A program made the position numbers and the translations under genes. From NCBI GenBank assembly GCA_036384215.1, contig DASVMX010000461.1:1-9078 (forward strand): a stretch of DNA of 9,078 nucleotides, read 5' to 3'. The notes beneath the pieces are model-generated. The model saw only the letters and a program-made list of their open reading frames with translations, was not told the DNA's origin and searched no databases. This stretch comes from Paraktedonobacter sp036384215. GTDB taxonomy: Bacteria; Chloroflexota; Ktedonobacteria; Ktedonobacterales; Ktedonobacteraceae. Below, piece by piece: positions 1 to 7,040 of the stretch (its first letter is position 1; the number at the start of each line of letters is the position of its first letter).

Positions 1-36
1 CCCTCCTTCTTTCACCAGGGCTTACAGGCATAATGC

Positions 37-468
37 CTATGACAGGGCTTTGTCCAGATTCTCGAAGATGGAGTTGAGTGCGCCAGTGACAAAGGGTTTG
101 CCGACTGTGCCCGCGACGGCGATTGCGCCGGAGAGTTCGGCGTTGGCGTCGTAGGTCAGCAGCGCGCCGCCAGCCTCGTCGGCGATGTTGATGTTGGCAG
201 TGGCGTCCACAGAACCGCCGCGACCCTGGCGTTTCACACCCAGCACGATCAGATTGGGATCCTGGCGCTGGAGCAGGTCGACCACCACCGCGGTCAGACC
301 CTTTACGCCTGGCAGCGGAACGTTGACATTGACCTGGAGGCGCCTGGCGTCCAGCAGCGTGACCGACTCGCAGCCGGGGATGCTCTTCTGGAGGATCGCG
401 GGATCAAGGATGGCATTGAAAACGCGGGTGCTATTCGCTTTGAATTTGTGTGTTCCGTTGAGTTTCAT
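37..468 (-). CDS. CoxG-like SRPBCC-family protein (carbon monoxide dehydrogenase subunit G type)
   Basis: A 143-residue protein with no signal peptide or membrane segment. The N-terminal part has the CoxG-family layout: a short beta strand, a helix with 'TRVFNAILDP', then the hallmark 'IPGCESV' at about residues 30-36. Alternating strands rich in Gly and Val follow, and a C-terminal helix ('GALNSIFENLDKAL') closes the START/SRPBCC fold. CoxG proteins are membrane-recruiting or ligand-binding helpers of CO dehydrogenase, but many paralogues occur alone with unknown ligands. No coxM, coxS or coxL is visible here, so a role in CO oxidation is not supported and a general lipid or small-hydrophobe-binding role is just as likely. 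A purine-rich site (GGAAGGG on the minus strand) lies just upstream of the ATG at 468. The stop is a TAG at 37-39. No intrinsic terminator is visible in the few bases downstream. The family call is fairly secure; the function is not. Confidence 0.8.
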   Translation of the reverse strand: MKLNGTHKFKANSTRVFNAILDPAILQKSIPGCESVTLLDARRLQVNVNVPLPGVKGLTAVVVDLLQRQDPNLIVLGVKRQGRGGSVDATANINIADEAGGALLTYDANAELSGAIAVAGTVGKPFVTGALNSIFENLDKALS

Positions 469-948
469 GAAACCCTTCCTTCGACAACTGAAATACGTTG
501 ATACAACTGGCGGACTTCTCTACCCTCGCGATGTACAGTCAGGGAAGCAACGCGGAAGAAAAATCCCGCTTTTCAGAAGGATACCACGCCGCAAGCCTTT
601 TGACTACCTGGAGAAAGTATCCACAATAGTTTTTTTAAAATAGAGCATTTGCTGGTGTGTCACGATTTTTCCTCTACCTTGAATACCATATTTTGAATAA
701 CTATTGCAACAATCCTATCCAGCTATATCTAACCGCAGGTTATTGTAACTGGTTATCGCTGACCTTTCAAGCGAATTTGAGTACCATACCCAATATTCCT
801 ACACGAGAAGGTACCTGACTGGCTTGCCTGAATGTACTACGTTGCGCTGATCCGCGCGGCAAATATGTTATAGTGTATGGGAATGTTTCTCTTTATATCA
901 AATAAGTCGCACGCAGAGATGCTTAGATTTTGTTGAGGTAAGAATAAT
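469..948. other. AT-rich divergent intergenic spacer
   Basis: This 480-bp gap separates the minus-strand CoxG-like gene from the plus-strand hypothetical gene. It is visibly richer in A and T than the flanking genes, with a T7-A4 run at about 631-641 and a repeated TTGAATA at about 679 and 693. The rightmost part holds an extended -10 promoter for the rightward gene (see 866-874). I could not identify a convincing -35/-10 pair for the leftward CoxG gene, no stable hairpin, and no RNA gene. Plus-strand reading frames over this stretch are the shadow of CoxG running on without their own ribosome site. Confidence 0.6.
866..874 (+). promoter_or_regulatory. Extended -10 promoter upstream of the 949 gene
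   Basis: The sequence TGTTATAGT gives a TG-N extension followed by a good -10 hexamer (TATAGT, 869-874). No recognisable -35 lies 16-18 bp upstream, which is common for extended -10 promoters. It would start transcription near 881 and give a leader of about 70 bases before the ATG at 949. Pattern match only. Confidence 0.45.
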
Positions 949-1683
949 ATGATGAGCTGGTTTGAAAAGCACGGTTGGTCACGCCGCCGGGCTGATCTGG
1001 AGCGGGAAGCGGGGCCAGCGGGATCAATAGTGGGAGAAAGAGTGAGGGTGAGTACGCGCGAGGCGCTGGCCGCATCTGTCGAAGAATTAACCACGCGAGA
1101 GAAGCCGGAGATAGATGAGTTAGAAGAGGAAGACGAGAATGCTGAGTCGTTGAGCGGAGCCGCGCTTATTCCGCCGCGTCTGCACCTGCAATCCCGCCCT
1201 TTGCCTGTTGTACGCGTGGAGGGTACAAGGCACAGGACGGCGCTTGAGGAGCGTTGGGGGCACACAGTCGAGCTGGCCTCCGCGCCGGGGAGGCGTCCGA
1301 CAAAAATACGGCTCCAGGCGGTGCGCTCGGGTCTGGCGCAGGAGCCTGTGACCGAGAATGTTCCCATCACCGATATGAATGTGCCCGAGCAGCGCGAGTT
1401 CGCGCAAGATGAACAGCCCCTGGTCAGACGGCTGGCGTCGCCGGGTTCAGCGCCATCCTCACTGCTCTGTGGGAGCGGTATGATCGAAGAAGGTCAGGAG
1501 GATGTCACTATTCAAAATCAGCGCGTCTCGGCGCAGAGCGTAGTGACAGTAATGCTGGCGGGCAATCCTGGACCAGTGGTGGTGCATTATGTTTCAGTGC
1601 AGCCGCGCGCCGGTTTTACCCTGCATATGAGCGCGCCGGTGAGCGCGCCTACTCCTTTTACCTATGCTGTCTGGCTATTTTGA
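949..1683 (+). CDS. Hypothetical protein, charged N-terminal half and beta-type C-terminal segment
   Basis: I do not recognise this 244-residue protein. Residues 1-70 are highly charged, with Arg-rich (SRRR at 11-14) and Glu/Asp-rich (ELEEEDENAE, about 57-66) patches. Residues 71-135 are Pro/Arg-rich and probably flexible. Residues 185-244 differ: they form alternating hydrophobic strands, including 'SVVTVMLAGNPGPVVVHYVS' (197-216) and an aromatic end 'TPFTYAVWLF' (235-244), as in a small beta-sandwich. There is no signal peptide or membrane helix. The start is set by GAGG at 935-938, ten bases before the first of two adjacent ATGs (949, 952). An extended -10 promoter lies upstream. The 3' end overlaps the convergent histidine kinase by 9 bp. 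A minus-strand frame across the same bases (837-1370) has no ribosome site and low-complexity Ser/Arg content, so the plus frame is preferred. That it is a real gene is likely; its role is unknown. Confidence 0.65.
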   Translation: MMSWFEKHGWSRRRADLEREAGPAGSIVGERVRVSTREALAASVEELTTREKPEIDELEEEDENAESLSGAALIPPRLHLQSRPLPVVRVEGTRHRTALEERWGHTVELASAPGRRPTKIRLQAVRSGLAQEPVTENVPITDMNVPEQREFAQDEQPLVRRLASPGSAPSSLLCGSGMIEEGQEDVTIQNQRVSAQSVVTVMLAGNPGPVVVHYVSVQPRAGFTLHMSAPVSAPTPFTYAVWLF

Positions 1684-4629
1684 TGATGGCTCTCCCGCGT
1701 TGGGAGAGCCATTGGTGCGCGGAGTATTCAGTGAGGGGAGGGTGAAGAGAAACCGGCTGCCCTCTCCGGGGAGGCCACTGCTCTCCACGCGGATCTGGCT
1801 GCCGTGCATCCTGATCAGATGGGCGACGATATAGAGGCCCAGGCCAACGCCGCGTGCTTCGCTGTCGGTGACCTGGGGTACGCGGTAGAAGCGCTCAAAG
1901 AGCCGGGCCTGAGCATCCAGGGGGATGCCTATGCCCCGATCAGACACGCTGACTTCTATGGTACTGGCCTCCGGGCAGCGATGCAGGCCGATAGTGATGG
2001 GACCGCCCAGCGGGCTGTATTTGACCGCGTTTTCAACCAGGTTGGCGATGACCTGGTGCAGGCGCGCGCTATCGCCTATCACCAGGTAGGCTTGAGAAAC
2101 CTCGTCAGTTACACAGCGCAGGGTGTGGCGTTCGGCCAGCACTGCCTGCTCCTCTATGACCTGGAGGACGATTTTTTCCAGGTCAATCCCCTCCATTTTC
2201 AGGCTGAGCTGGCCCTGATCGATGAGCGCGGTATCCAGGAATGTAGAGACGATGTTGTTGAGCTGTTTGCCCTGAGCGGTTATGATATTCAGATGCTCTT
2301 CAATTGACAGGTGTGAATCACTGCTCCGCGTGCGCTGCAGGCTGCGTTTCGCGCTCTGGCTGCGCGCAAGGATCACTGTCAGGGGATTGCGAAATTCGTG
2401 CGCGGTGATGGCGAGAAATTCATTTTTCATGGCGTTGGCATCGCGCATCACCGCTTCGCTGGCGCGCGCCTCGCTGGCTTCCTGCTGCCAGCGCGCCTGT
2501 TCTAGCGCGGCACCCGCCAGTTGCGCGATGCCCGCGATAATCGTCAGATCCCAGTTGGTGAAACTGACTGGCCGCTGAGGCGCGTGCTTTTGAGAAGAGT
2601 CTGGCGAGCGGTCGAGCAGGATCAGGCCCAACACGTGCTGGTTATGTTTAATCGGCGCGGCCAGCACCAGCGTGTTTGTAAAGGGATTGGGTTGCACCGG
2701 GCAATGATCCGCGCTGATCAGTGTTGCCTCGCCGTTCATCAGGTTGGTGAAGAAGCCATACCCCTGTCCGGTTTGTGGATTGAGCCAGAGCTCTTGCTGT
2801 TTAAGCCAGAGCTCCTCTTCTCCGGGCGCGAAGCCTAGCGAGATCAACGGTTCAAAGCTCTGCTGGAAGAGATGGACCGTCCCGCGTGGGCAATTGAGAG
2901 TTTTGAGCGTTTCCGCGAGAAAACTGTGCAGGATATCGCGAATCTCCATGCTGTGAGAGACGGCTTCCGCGATATGCAGAAACGTATCGAGCGCCTGGCG
3001 CACGCGCTGTTCGGCCTGAACCTGGACAGTCACGTCGCGAATCGCGCAGACCAGCCCGATAGGCTGCATCTCGTGATCGCGCAGCGGGGTCGCGGTCAGT
3101 TCAACCGCGCGAGGAGTGCCATCGGCGCGCGCGGTTATGAAGCGTTCTGCGCGGATCTGGGCCTTATTGCGCAGTGCGCGCACGACCGGGAAGTCTTCAA
3201 AAGGGATCAGGTGCCCATCGAGGGTATAGGCAGGATGTTCCTGGAGGAAGGTCTCAAGTGAAGTACTGGAATAGACGGGAACGCCGAGGAAGCGGGACAC
3301 CGCGTGATTGCGGATAAAAACCTGCTCATCCGGGGTGACGACGGTGATGCCTTCATTCATAGCCTGGAAGACCGCGTCCAGCGTATTGGCGCGATCTGTG
3401 GCCAGTTCCGCGGCTTCACGCGCCTCGGCCAGCAGGCGTGCTTTTTCGATGGCCAGTGCACATTGGGCCGCGATATCCTGCGCGAAGGCGTATTCACCCG
3501 GTGTGGGTTTGCGGCGGCGGGTGTAGTGGATCACAAGCAGGCCGGGGCAATAGATTTCCAGCGTTTTTTTGTGCTCCTGCTCTTCCACGAGCGCGGGCGC
3601 TCTGGATGAGCCGGGGAGATCCCAGTTGGCGCCATGATGTGGAGTTTTACCTGTCAGCGGAACCAGGAGCATATGCTTCAGGTTGAAACGGCGAAACCAC
3701 TCGATCTCCTGATCTTGCGCCAGCTCAGCGGTGACCAGCAGGGGCATGCCGGTGTGAAGCGCGAGCCAGAAATTGGGCAGGTCGTCCAGCGCGAGTCCGA
3801 CTGCATCCAGGTGGTCCTGTGCCTCCTGGTTGAGCGATCCGACCGGCTGGAGTTGTTCTGTCTCGCCGGATTCCAGGAGCATCGCAAAGCCGTCACTGGC
3901 GTTTAGCGCGTGTGCCAGGTGCTCTGTGGCCAGCCTGAGCACTACGGGGAGTTCTTCGCCCGAATTGACTCGCATTGCCACCTGGTAGATAGCCCGCGCG
4001 CGTTCAATCAGATGATCGGCGCGCTGTTGCTGTTCTTGAGCCTGCCGATAGAGACGGGCATTGTGGATGGCAATCGTTGCTTGCTGGCCGATGGCCCTGG
4101 CCAGTTGCTGCTGTTCGCGTGAGAAAGGATGGGATTTGTCGGGATTGTCCAGAGACATCAGACCAACCGGACGCCCATCGCGCAGGAGAGCAATCAAGAG
4201 CACCGAGGAGACCTGGAACGTTTCCGCGAAGGTCTGAACCGTAGGCTCGGCGCGCAGGTCCTCGATCAGTAACATCCCGCCCGCGTCCAGCAGGCGTTGG
4301 ATGATCGGATTATGCAGCAAAAGGTGACTGCGATACCAGACCGTATCCACCGCTTTGCGTTTCTTGGCGGAAAGCGTCGAGCCGTCCGGGTCCAGGTAAT
4401 ACGTGATCGGGAGCAGGCGTTCACCCTGTTCTTCCAGCAGCCAGACCGCGCAGCGCGCGACCTCGCACAGCTCGGTTGTGCGTTTTACCAGCTCCTGGAG
4501 AATATGTTCGAGATCGAGGGAAGAATTAAGAATGTCTGCAAGTTCGCGCAAAATAATGCTTTCGCGTAGCGCCTTTTGCAAACGCGCATGTTCAGCCTGG
4601 TCTGTTCGTGGGCGATCCTTTCCTGACAT
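1675..4629 (-). CDS. Soluble multi-GAF/PAS hybrid-input sensor histidine kinase
   Basis: A 984-residue cytoplasmic sensor kinase without membrane segments. By inspection the order is: N-terminal coiled helix (1-35); GAF-like domain (about 36-196); second GAF-like domain (about 216-400, with an insertion near 326-358); PAS domain (about 414-540, ending in the typical 'IRDVT' at 530-534); third GAF-like domain (about 548-712); a linker helix; HisKA (about 734-805) with phospho-acceptor His744 in 'TAHEFRNPL'; HATPase (about 850-965). The catalytic boxes are intact: N box with Asn867 in 'LVENAVKYSP', G1 'SDRGIGIP' (896-903), F box 'LFERFYR' (910-916), and G2 'GVGLGLYIV' (927-935). It should autophosphorylate His744 and pass phosphate to a response regulator. 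There is no receiver domain and no regulator gene in the window, so it is an orphan here. The ligand is unknown. The minus-strand leader before the ATG reads GAGGTAACAGGAGC, so AGGAG is too close to the start and GAGG ten bases upstream is the better ribosome site. Its last codons form the 1686-1712 hairpin. Confidence 0.93.
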   Translation of the reverse strand: MSGKDRPRTDQAEHARLQKALRESIILRELADILNSSLDLEHILQELVKRTTELCEVARCAVWLLEEQGERLLPITYYLDPDGSTLSAKKRKAVDTVWYRSHLLLHNPIIQRLLDAGGMLLIEDLRAEPTVQTFAETFQVSSVLLIALLRDGRPVGLMSLDNPDKSHPFSREQQQLARAIGQQATIAIHNARLYRQAQEQQQRADHLIERARAIYQVAMRVNSGEELPVVLRLATEHLAHALNASDGFAMLLESGETEQLQPVGSLNQEAQDHLDAVGLALDDLPNFWLALHTGMPLLVTAELAQDQEIEWFRRFNLKHMLLVPLTGKTPHHGANWDLPGSSRAPALVEEQEHKKTLEIYCPGLLVIHYTRRRKPTPGEYAFAQDIAAQCALAIEKARLLAEAREAAELATDRANTLDAVFQAMNEGITVVTPDEQVFIRNHAVSRFLGVPVYSSTSLETFLQEHPAYTLDGHLIPFEDFPVVRALRNKAQIRAERFITARADGTPRAVELTATPLRDHEMQPIGLVCAIRDVTVQVQAEQRVRQALDTFLHIAEAVSHSMEIRDILHSFLAETLKTLNCPRGTVHLFQQSFEPLISLGFAPGEEELWLKQQELWLNPQTGQGYGFFTNLMNGEATLISADHCPVQPNPFTNTLVLAAPIKHNQHVLGLILLDRSPDSSQKHAPQRPVSFTNWDLTIIAGIAQLAGAALEQARWQQEASEARASEAVMRDANAMKNEFLAITAHEFRNPLTVILARSQSAKRSLQRTRSSDSHLSIEEHLNIITAQGKQLNNIVSTFLDTALIDQGQLSLKMEGIDLEKIVLQVIEEQAVLAERHTLRCVTDEVSQAYLVIGDSARLHQVIANLVENAVKYSPLGGPITIGLHRCPEASTIEVSVSDRGIGIPLDAQARLFERFYRVPQVTDSEARGVGLGLYIVAHLIRMHGSQIRVESSGLPGEGSRFLFTLPSLNTPRTNGSPNAGEPSSK
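1686..1712. terminator. Perfect 11-bp hairpin at the convergent gene junction
   Basis: Arms 1686-1696 and 1702-1712 are perfect complements (ATGGCTCTCCC against GGGAGAGCCAT) around a 5-base loop. It lies 2 bp after the stop of the rightward gene and inside the last codons of the leftward kinase gene. Neither strand has a U-tract after it, so it is not a textbook intrinsic terminator. It could still protect or weakly terminate the rightward transcript at this overlapping tail-to-tail junction. Confidence 0.35.
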
Positions 4630-4762
4630 GCTCCTGTTACCTCATCCAAAATTGAGCGTCGTTTTCGACTGAGAGAATGTGTAGAGAAAATGCTCTTTAC
4701 ACCCATTCCAGCCAGATCTGCCAGCTTCCAGGTTTGTAGGGGAGGAAGGTTATCCAGAATCT

Positions 4763-4792
4763 AGTGTAGCAGATGAGTCTACCATGCGTCAA
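4763..4792 (-). promoter_or_regulatory. Putative sigma70-type promoter for the histidine kinase
   Basis: On the minus strand TTGACG (4787-4792) is followed 18 bp later by TACACT (4763-4768). Transcription would start near 4756 and give a leader of about 127 bases before the kinase ATG at 4629. The hexamers are reasonable but not consensus, and the 18-bp spacing is slightly long. Confidence 0.45.
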
Positions 4793-4814
4793 GCGCTTCA
4801 GGCTTTTTCTTGAA

Positions 4815-4884
4815 ATTTGACTGGTGGGCCTGCTTTATCCCGCTCTCTTTGGGAAGCGGGATAAAGCAGACCCACCAGTCAAAT
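4815..4884. repeat. Long inverted repeat (30-bp arms, 10-bp loop) between divergent promoters
   Basis: Left arm 4815-4844 and right arm 4855-4884 are reverse complements with a single mismatch (C4829 against A4870). In a minus-strand transcript that mismatch becomes a G-U pair. The loop is 10 bases (4845-4854). No T-run follows on either strand, so it does not look like an intrinsic terminator. It sits about 20 bp outside the kinase -35 and 7 bp before the TG of the rightward extended -10. It may be a small non-autonomous element (MITE-like), an operator/cruciform, or a transcript-stabilising hairpin. No target-site duplication is visible at its edges, and no second copy was noticed in the window. 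Confidence 0.85.
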
Positions 4885-4891
4885 GAGATTA

Positions 4892-4900
4892 TGATATAAT
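4892..4900 (+). promoter_or_regulatory. Extended -10 promoter for the 4932 gene
   Basis: TGATATAAT combines a TG-N extension with a consensus -10 (TATAAT, 4895-4900). The -35 region would fall inside the right arm of the inverted repeat (around 4872-4878) and is not recognisable. Transcription would begin near 4907, giving a short leader of about 25 bases. Confidence 0.6.
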
Positions 4901-4931
4901 TGGGCCTGAAATCAAACAAAAGCGAGAAAAT

Positions 4932-5852
4932 ATGGCGGTAAGTTTTGGGATCGATTATACTCCTGGGCAGTGGCAGGTCTGCCGGGTTGAGCAGGGGAAG
5001 CTGACGGAGCACCGTATGTTTGAGGGCGCGAGTGAGTTGTTGGCTGAGTTGCTCGCGGAACTGGAGCGGTATCCCGCGGCGACGATAGTTGTTTCTCTGG
5101 ATGTGGCCACGCCTTTTGCTCCCTTGCCAGAACTGAGCGACGAGCAGCTTGAGCGGCTGGTGCAGCGCTACCATCCTACTCCCGCTTTCAGAGAAGTAAT
5201 AGAAACCCTGCGAGCAGTGCGCGCGTTGAGTTCGCGCTGCTACTGTGCCCCCTCGGTCGAGTATTTGCCCACAGTTCCCCTGCATCGTTTTCTGATGCGC
5301 CCGGCGCTGGGCAGTGCCCGAGAAGTTTGCGCGGTCGTGGCTTTGCTGCATTATATGCGCGAGCAGCAGGCAACGTGGGAAGAGATGAATTTTTTCTGCG
5401 TCAACGCCAGTGAAAACGGTACCAGCGTGCTGGTGATTGCCAATGGGCAGATCGTCAATGGAATCAATACCCTCCAGGGTTCAGCCGTGCCAGTGGCCTA
5501 CGGCTATCTGGCGAGCCTGGAACTGGCCGGGGAACATATGGATCTCCAGCCCGCTCTGGAGGAGGCTTTCTGGGAAGGGCTGGCGCAGGATCTGGCTGGT
5601 TTGCTGGCTATTCACCATAGCGAAGATCTGGTAGTGCTTGGAAAACAAGGCGAGAAGCTGGTCGAGCGCCTTAGCGACACCTACCAGATCTATCTTTTTC
5701 CCCACGCTCATACCGAGCGCGAAGGCTACGAAGCGGCATTGGGTGCGGCTTTGCTGGGCGATGGCCTGGTGCAAGATGGCAGCGCCTCCGAAGTAGTTGA
5801 GCGCCTCCAGATTCGCCAGGCCCAACGGCGGCGCCTGGCGCCCGATTTCTAA
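4932..5852 (+). CDS. DUF1464-like protein (predicted ASKHA-fold kinase relative)
   Basis: A 306-residue soluble protein. It opens with 'VSFGIDYTPGQWQVCRVEQG' (3-22), the beta-hairpin with an Asp that starts actin/sugar-kinase (ASKHA) folds. A second such hairpin appears at about 155-180 ('FFCVNASENGTSVLVIANGQ'), and 'LPTVPLHRF' (112-120) precedes a helix ('GSAREVCAVVALLHYM'). This combination resembles Pfam DUF1464, a family known mostly from archaea and annotated as a predicted butyrate-kinase relative. The C-terminal 'GYEAALGAALLGDGL' (265-279) fits the last helix of that fold. In the second hairpin the usual small-residue phosphate loop reads N-A-S-E-N-G, so whether it binds ATP is uncertain. 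The ribosome site is weak (GCGAGA, 4922-4927). It stands alone, with its own promoter and a hairpin terminator. The family call rests on remembered pattern; a remote match or a family of its own is possible. Confidence 0.5.
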   Translation: MAVSFGIDYTPGQWQVCRVEQGKLTEHRMFEGASELLAELLAELERYPAATIVVSLDVATPFAPLPELSDEQLERLVQRYHPTPAFREVIETLRAVRALSSRCYCAPSVEYLPTVPLHRFLMRPALGSAREVCAVVALLHYMREQQATWEEMNFFCVNASENGTSVLVIANGQIVNGINTLQGSAVPVAYGYLASLELAGEHMDLQPALEEAFWEGLAQDLAGLLAIHHSEDLVVLGKQGEKLVERLSDTYQIYLFPHAHTEREGYEAALGAALLGDGLVQDGSASEVVERLQIRQAQRRRLAPDF

Positions 5853-5895
5853 TCCGAGCAGGCTGCCAGGTGTTGGTGTGCTCCGGTTTTGTAAG

Positions 5896-5928
5896 GAAAG
5901 CGCCGCGGCAAGCTACGGCGCTTTCTTT
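5896..5928 (+). terminator. Intrinsic-type terminator after the 4932 gene
   Basis: A perfect 10-bp stem (5896-5905 with 5916-5925, GAAAGCGCCG against CGGCGCTTTC) is followed by TTT on the plus strand. It lies 43 bp after the stop codon at 5850-5852. The U-tract is short, so efficiency may be modest. The same hairpin also lies just beyond the stop of the converging BrkB-like gene but has no T-run in that direction. Confidence 0.55.
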
Positions 5929-5934
5929 ACACAT

Positions 5935-7017
5935 TTACCGTTTCGCTTTCGCTGCGCGCTTCATGGCCCTCGCGCGAGCCTGCACCAGAAGCTCTGCTTT
6001 ATCTATCGCGAGTGTTGCCTGGTGAACCAGCTCAGCGAGGTTATAGGGCTTGGCGCGTATGCCTTCGGCATAAAACGCGTTGACCTCAGCCCCGATCAGG
6101 AGAATGAGCGCGAAATAAAAGAAGAAGAGCAGGAGGATAATCGCGAAGCCGGTATTGCCGGTGTAGCTGCCCAGGAAATGGCGGATATACAGCGGGAAGA
6201 GAGCGATATAGACTTGCAGGGCCAGCGAGGCCACCAGCGTGCCGCGCCAGCTTTTGCGCCAGCTAATCTTCTGGTTGGGCACGATCATATAGATAGCCTG
6301 GAAGAGAATCAGCGAGGCAATTAGACCGCCAAAGACGCCGCCCAGGCCGATGGAAGAGGCCAGGAGCATTACCGGGACGAGCAGAATAAAGATCAGCAGC
6401 ATGACCAGCGCCATCAGATTCTGGTGCCAGAACGAGCGCGAGGGAGTATGGTAAATAATCGCAAAGCAGTCTTCCATCGCGGAAAAGAGGCGCGAGCCGC
6501 TATAGAGGGCCAGTACAATGGCGATAATGCCCAGGAAGCCCGCGTTTTTGCTCAGCAGGCCCAGGGCTGGAGTCAGGACATCTTTGCCAAGGACAGAGGG
6601 AAAGATGCTGCTCATATACGCAATCAGCTCGTCTTTTGCGGTATTGGTGAGTCCACCCTCGATAAAGCCCAGCACCGCGGCCACCGCGATCACGATGGGG
6701 AAGAGCGCCATCAGCAAGTGGTAGGCCAGGCCGGAGGCAAAATTAAAGGTCCAGTCGTTCAGAAATTTGAGCCAGAACTCCCCGAAAGTCGCAGCGTTCT
6801 CCAGGGCGGTTTTCACTGCGACGTGTTTCTCTTCCACCTCGACCAGCAGGTGCTTCGCATCCGCTGCGGCGACTTTGACGACCTGGGCGGCTTTTGCCAC
6901 CTCGCTTTCCGTGCTTTCCGCGGACCTGGCAGGCGTGGAAATAAGAGTGTCAGTTTGAGAGAAGGGAGGTAATGAGGGAGTGAGATCAAACTTGTTTGAT
7001 GCTTCCTGTGCTTCCAT
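5935..7017 (-). CDS. YihY/BrkB-family integral membrane protein
   Basis: A 360-residue protein when started at the ATG at 7017. Six likely membrane helices follow a soluble N-terminal extension of about 80 residues (numbered from this ATG): about 98-118, 159-179, 199-221, 224-246, 259-278 and 289-312. Family landmarks are present: 'ASGLAYHLLMALFPIVIA' in the first helix, 'YSGSRLFSAMEDCFAIIY' after the second, and 'GAEVNAFY' after the last. The basic tail 'ARARAMKRAAKAKR' is cytoplasmic by the positive-inside rule. The family is the former 'ribonuclease BN' group, now regarded as a membrane protein of unclear transport or envelope role. The upstream TTG at 7044 would overlap the preceding gene but has no ribosome site. 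The ATG at 7017 has GAGG (plus-strand 7024-7027) six bases before it, so it is chosen. It is the second gene of an operon behind the HD-domain gene, 23 bp apart. Confidence 0.88.
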   Translation of the reverse strand: MEAQEASNKFDLTPSLPPFSQTDTLISTPARSAESTESEVAKAAQVVKVAAADAKHLLVEVEEKHVAVKTALENAATFGEFWLKFLNDWTFNFASGLAYHLLMALFPIVIAVAAVLGFIEGGLTNTAKDELIAYMSSIFPSVLGKDVLTPALGLLSKNAGFLGIIAIVLALYSGSRLFSAMEDCFAIIYHTPSRSFWHQNLMALVMLLIFILLVPVMLLASSIGLGGVFGGLIASLILFQAIYMIVPNQKISWRKSWRGTLVASLALQVYIALFPLYIRHFLGSYTGNTGFAIILLLFFFYFALILLIGAEVNAFYAEGIRAKPYNLAELVHQATLAIDKAELLVQARARAMKRAAKAKR

Positions 7018-7040
7018 ACTATTCCTCGCAATGTGAGAGA

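Noticed and set aside
24..40. Short palindrome around AGGCATAATGCCT at the CoxG stop
   Set aside because: A stable stem of only about 5-7 bp with a tiny loop and no T-run on either strand, so not called a terminator.
185..643. Plus-strand open frame of 152 codons over the CoxG gene and spacer
   Set aside because: It is antisense to a recognisable family protein, has no ribosome site, and its translation is Arg/Ser/Thr-rich with no domain.
837..1370. Minus-strand open frame of 177 codons opposite the 949 gene
   Set aside because: Low-complexity Ser/Arg translation with no ribosome site. The plus-strand gene has a promoter and a ribosome site.
4779..5351. Minus-strand open frame of 190 codons over the inverted repeat and the start of the 4932 gene
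   Set aside because: It runs through the 30-bp-arm inverted repeat and is antisense to a gene with a promoter, ASKHA-like motifs and a terminator.
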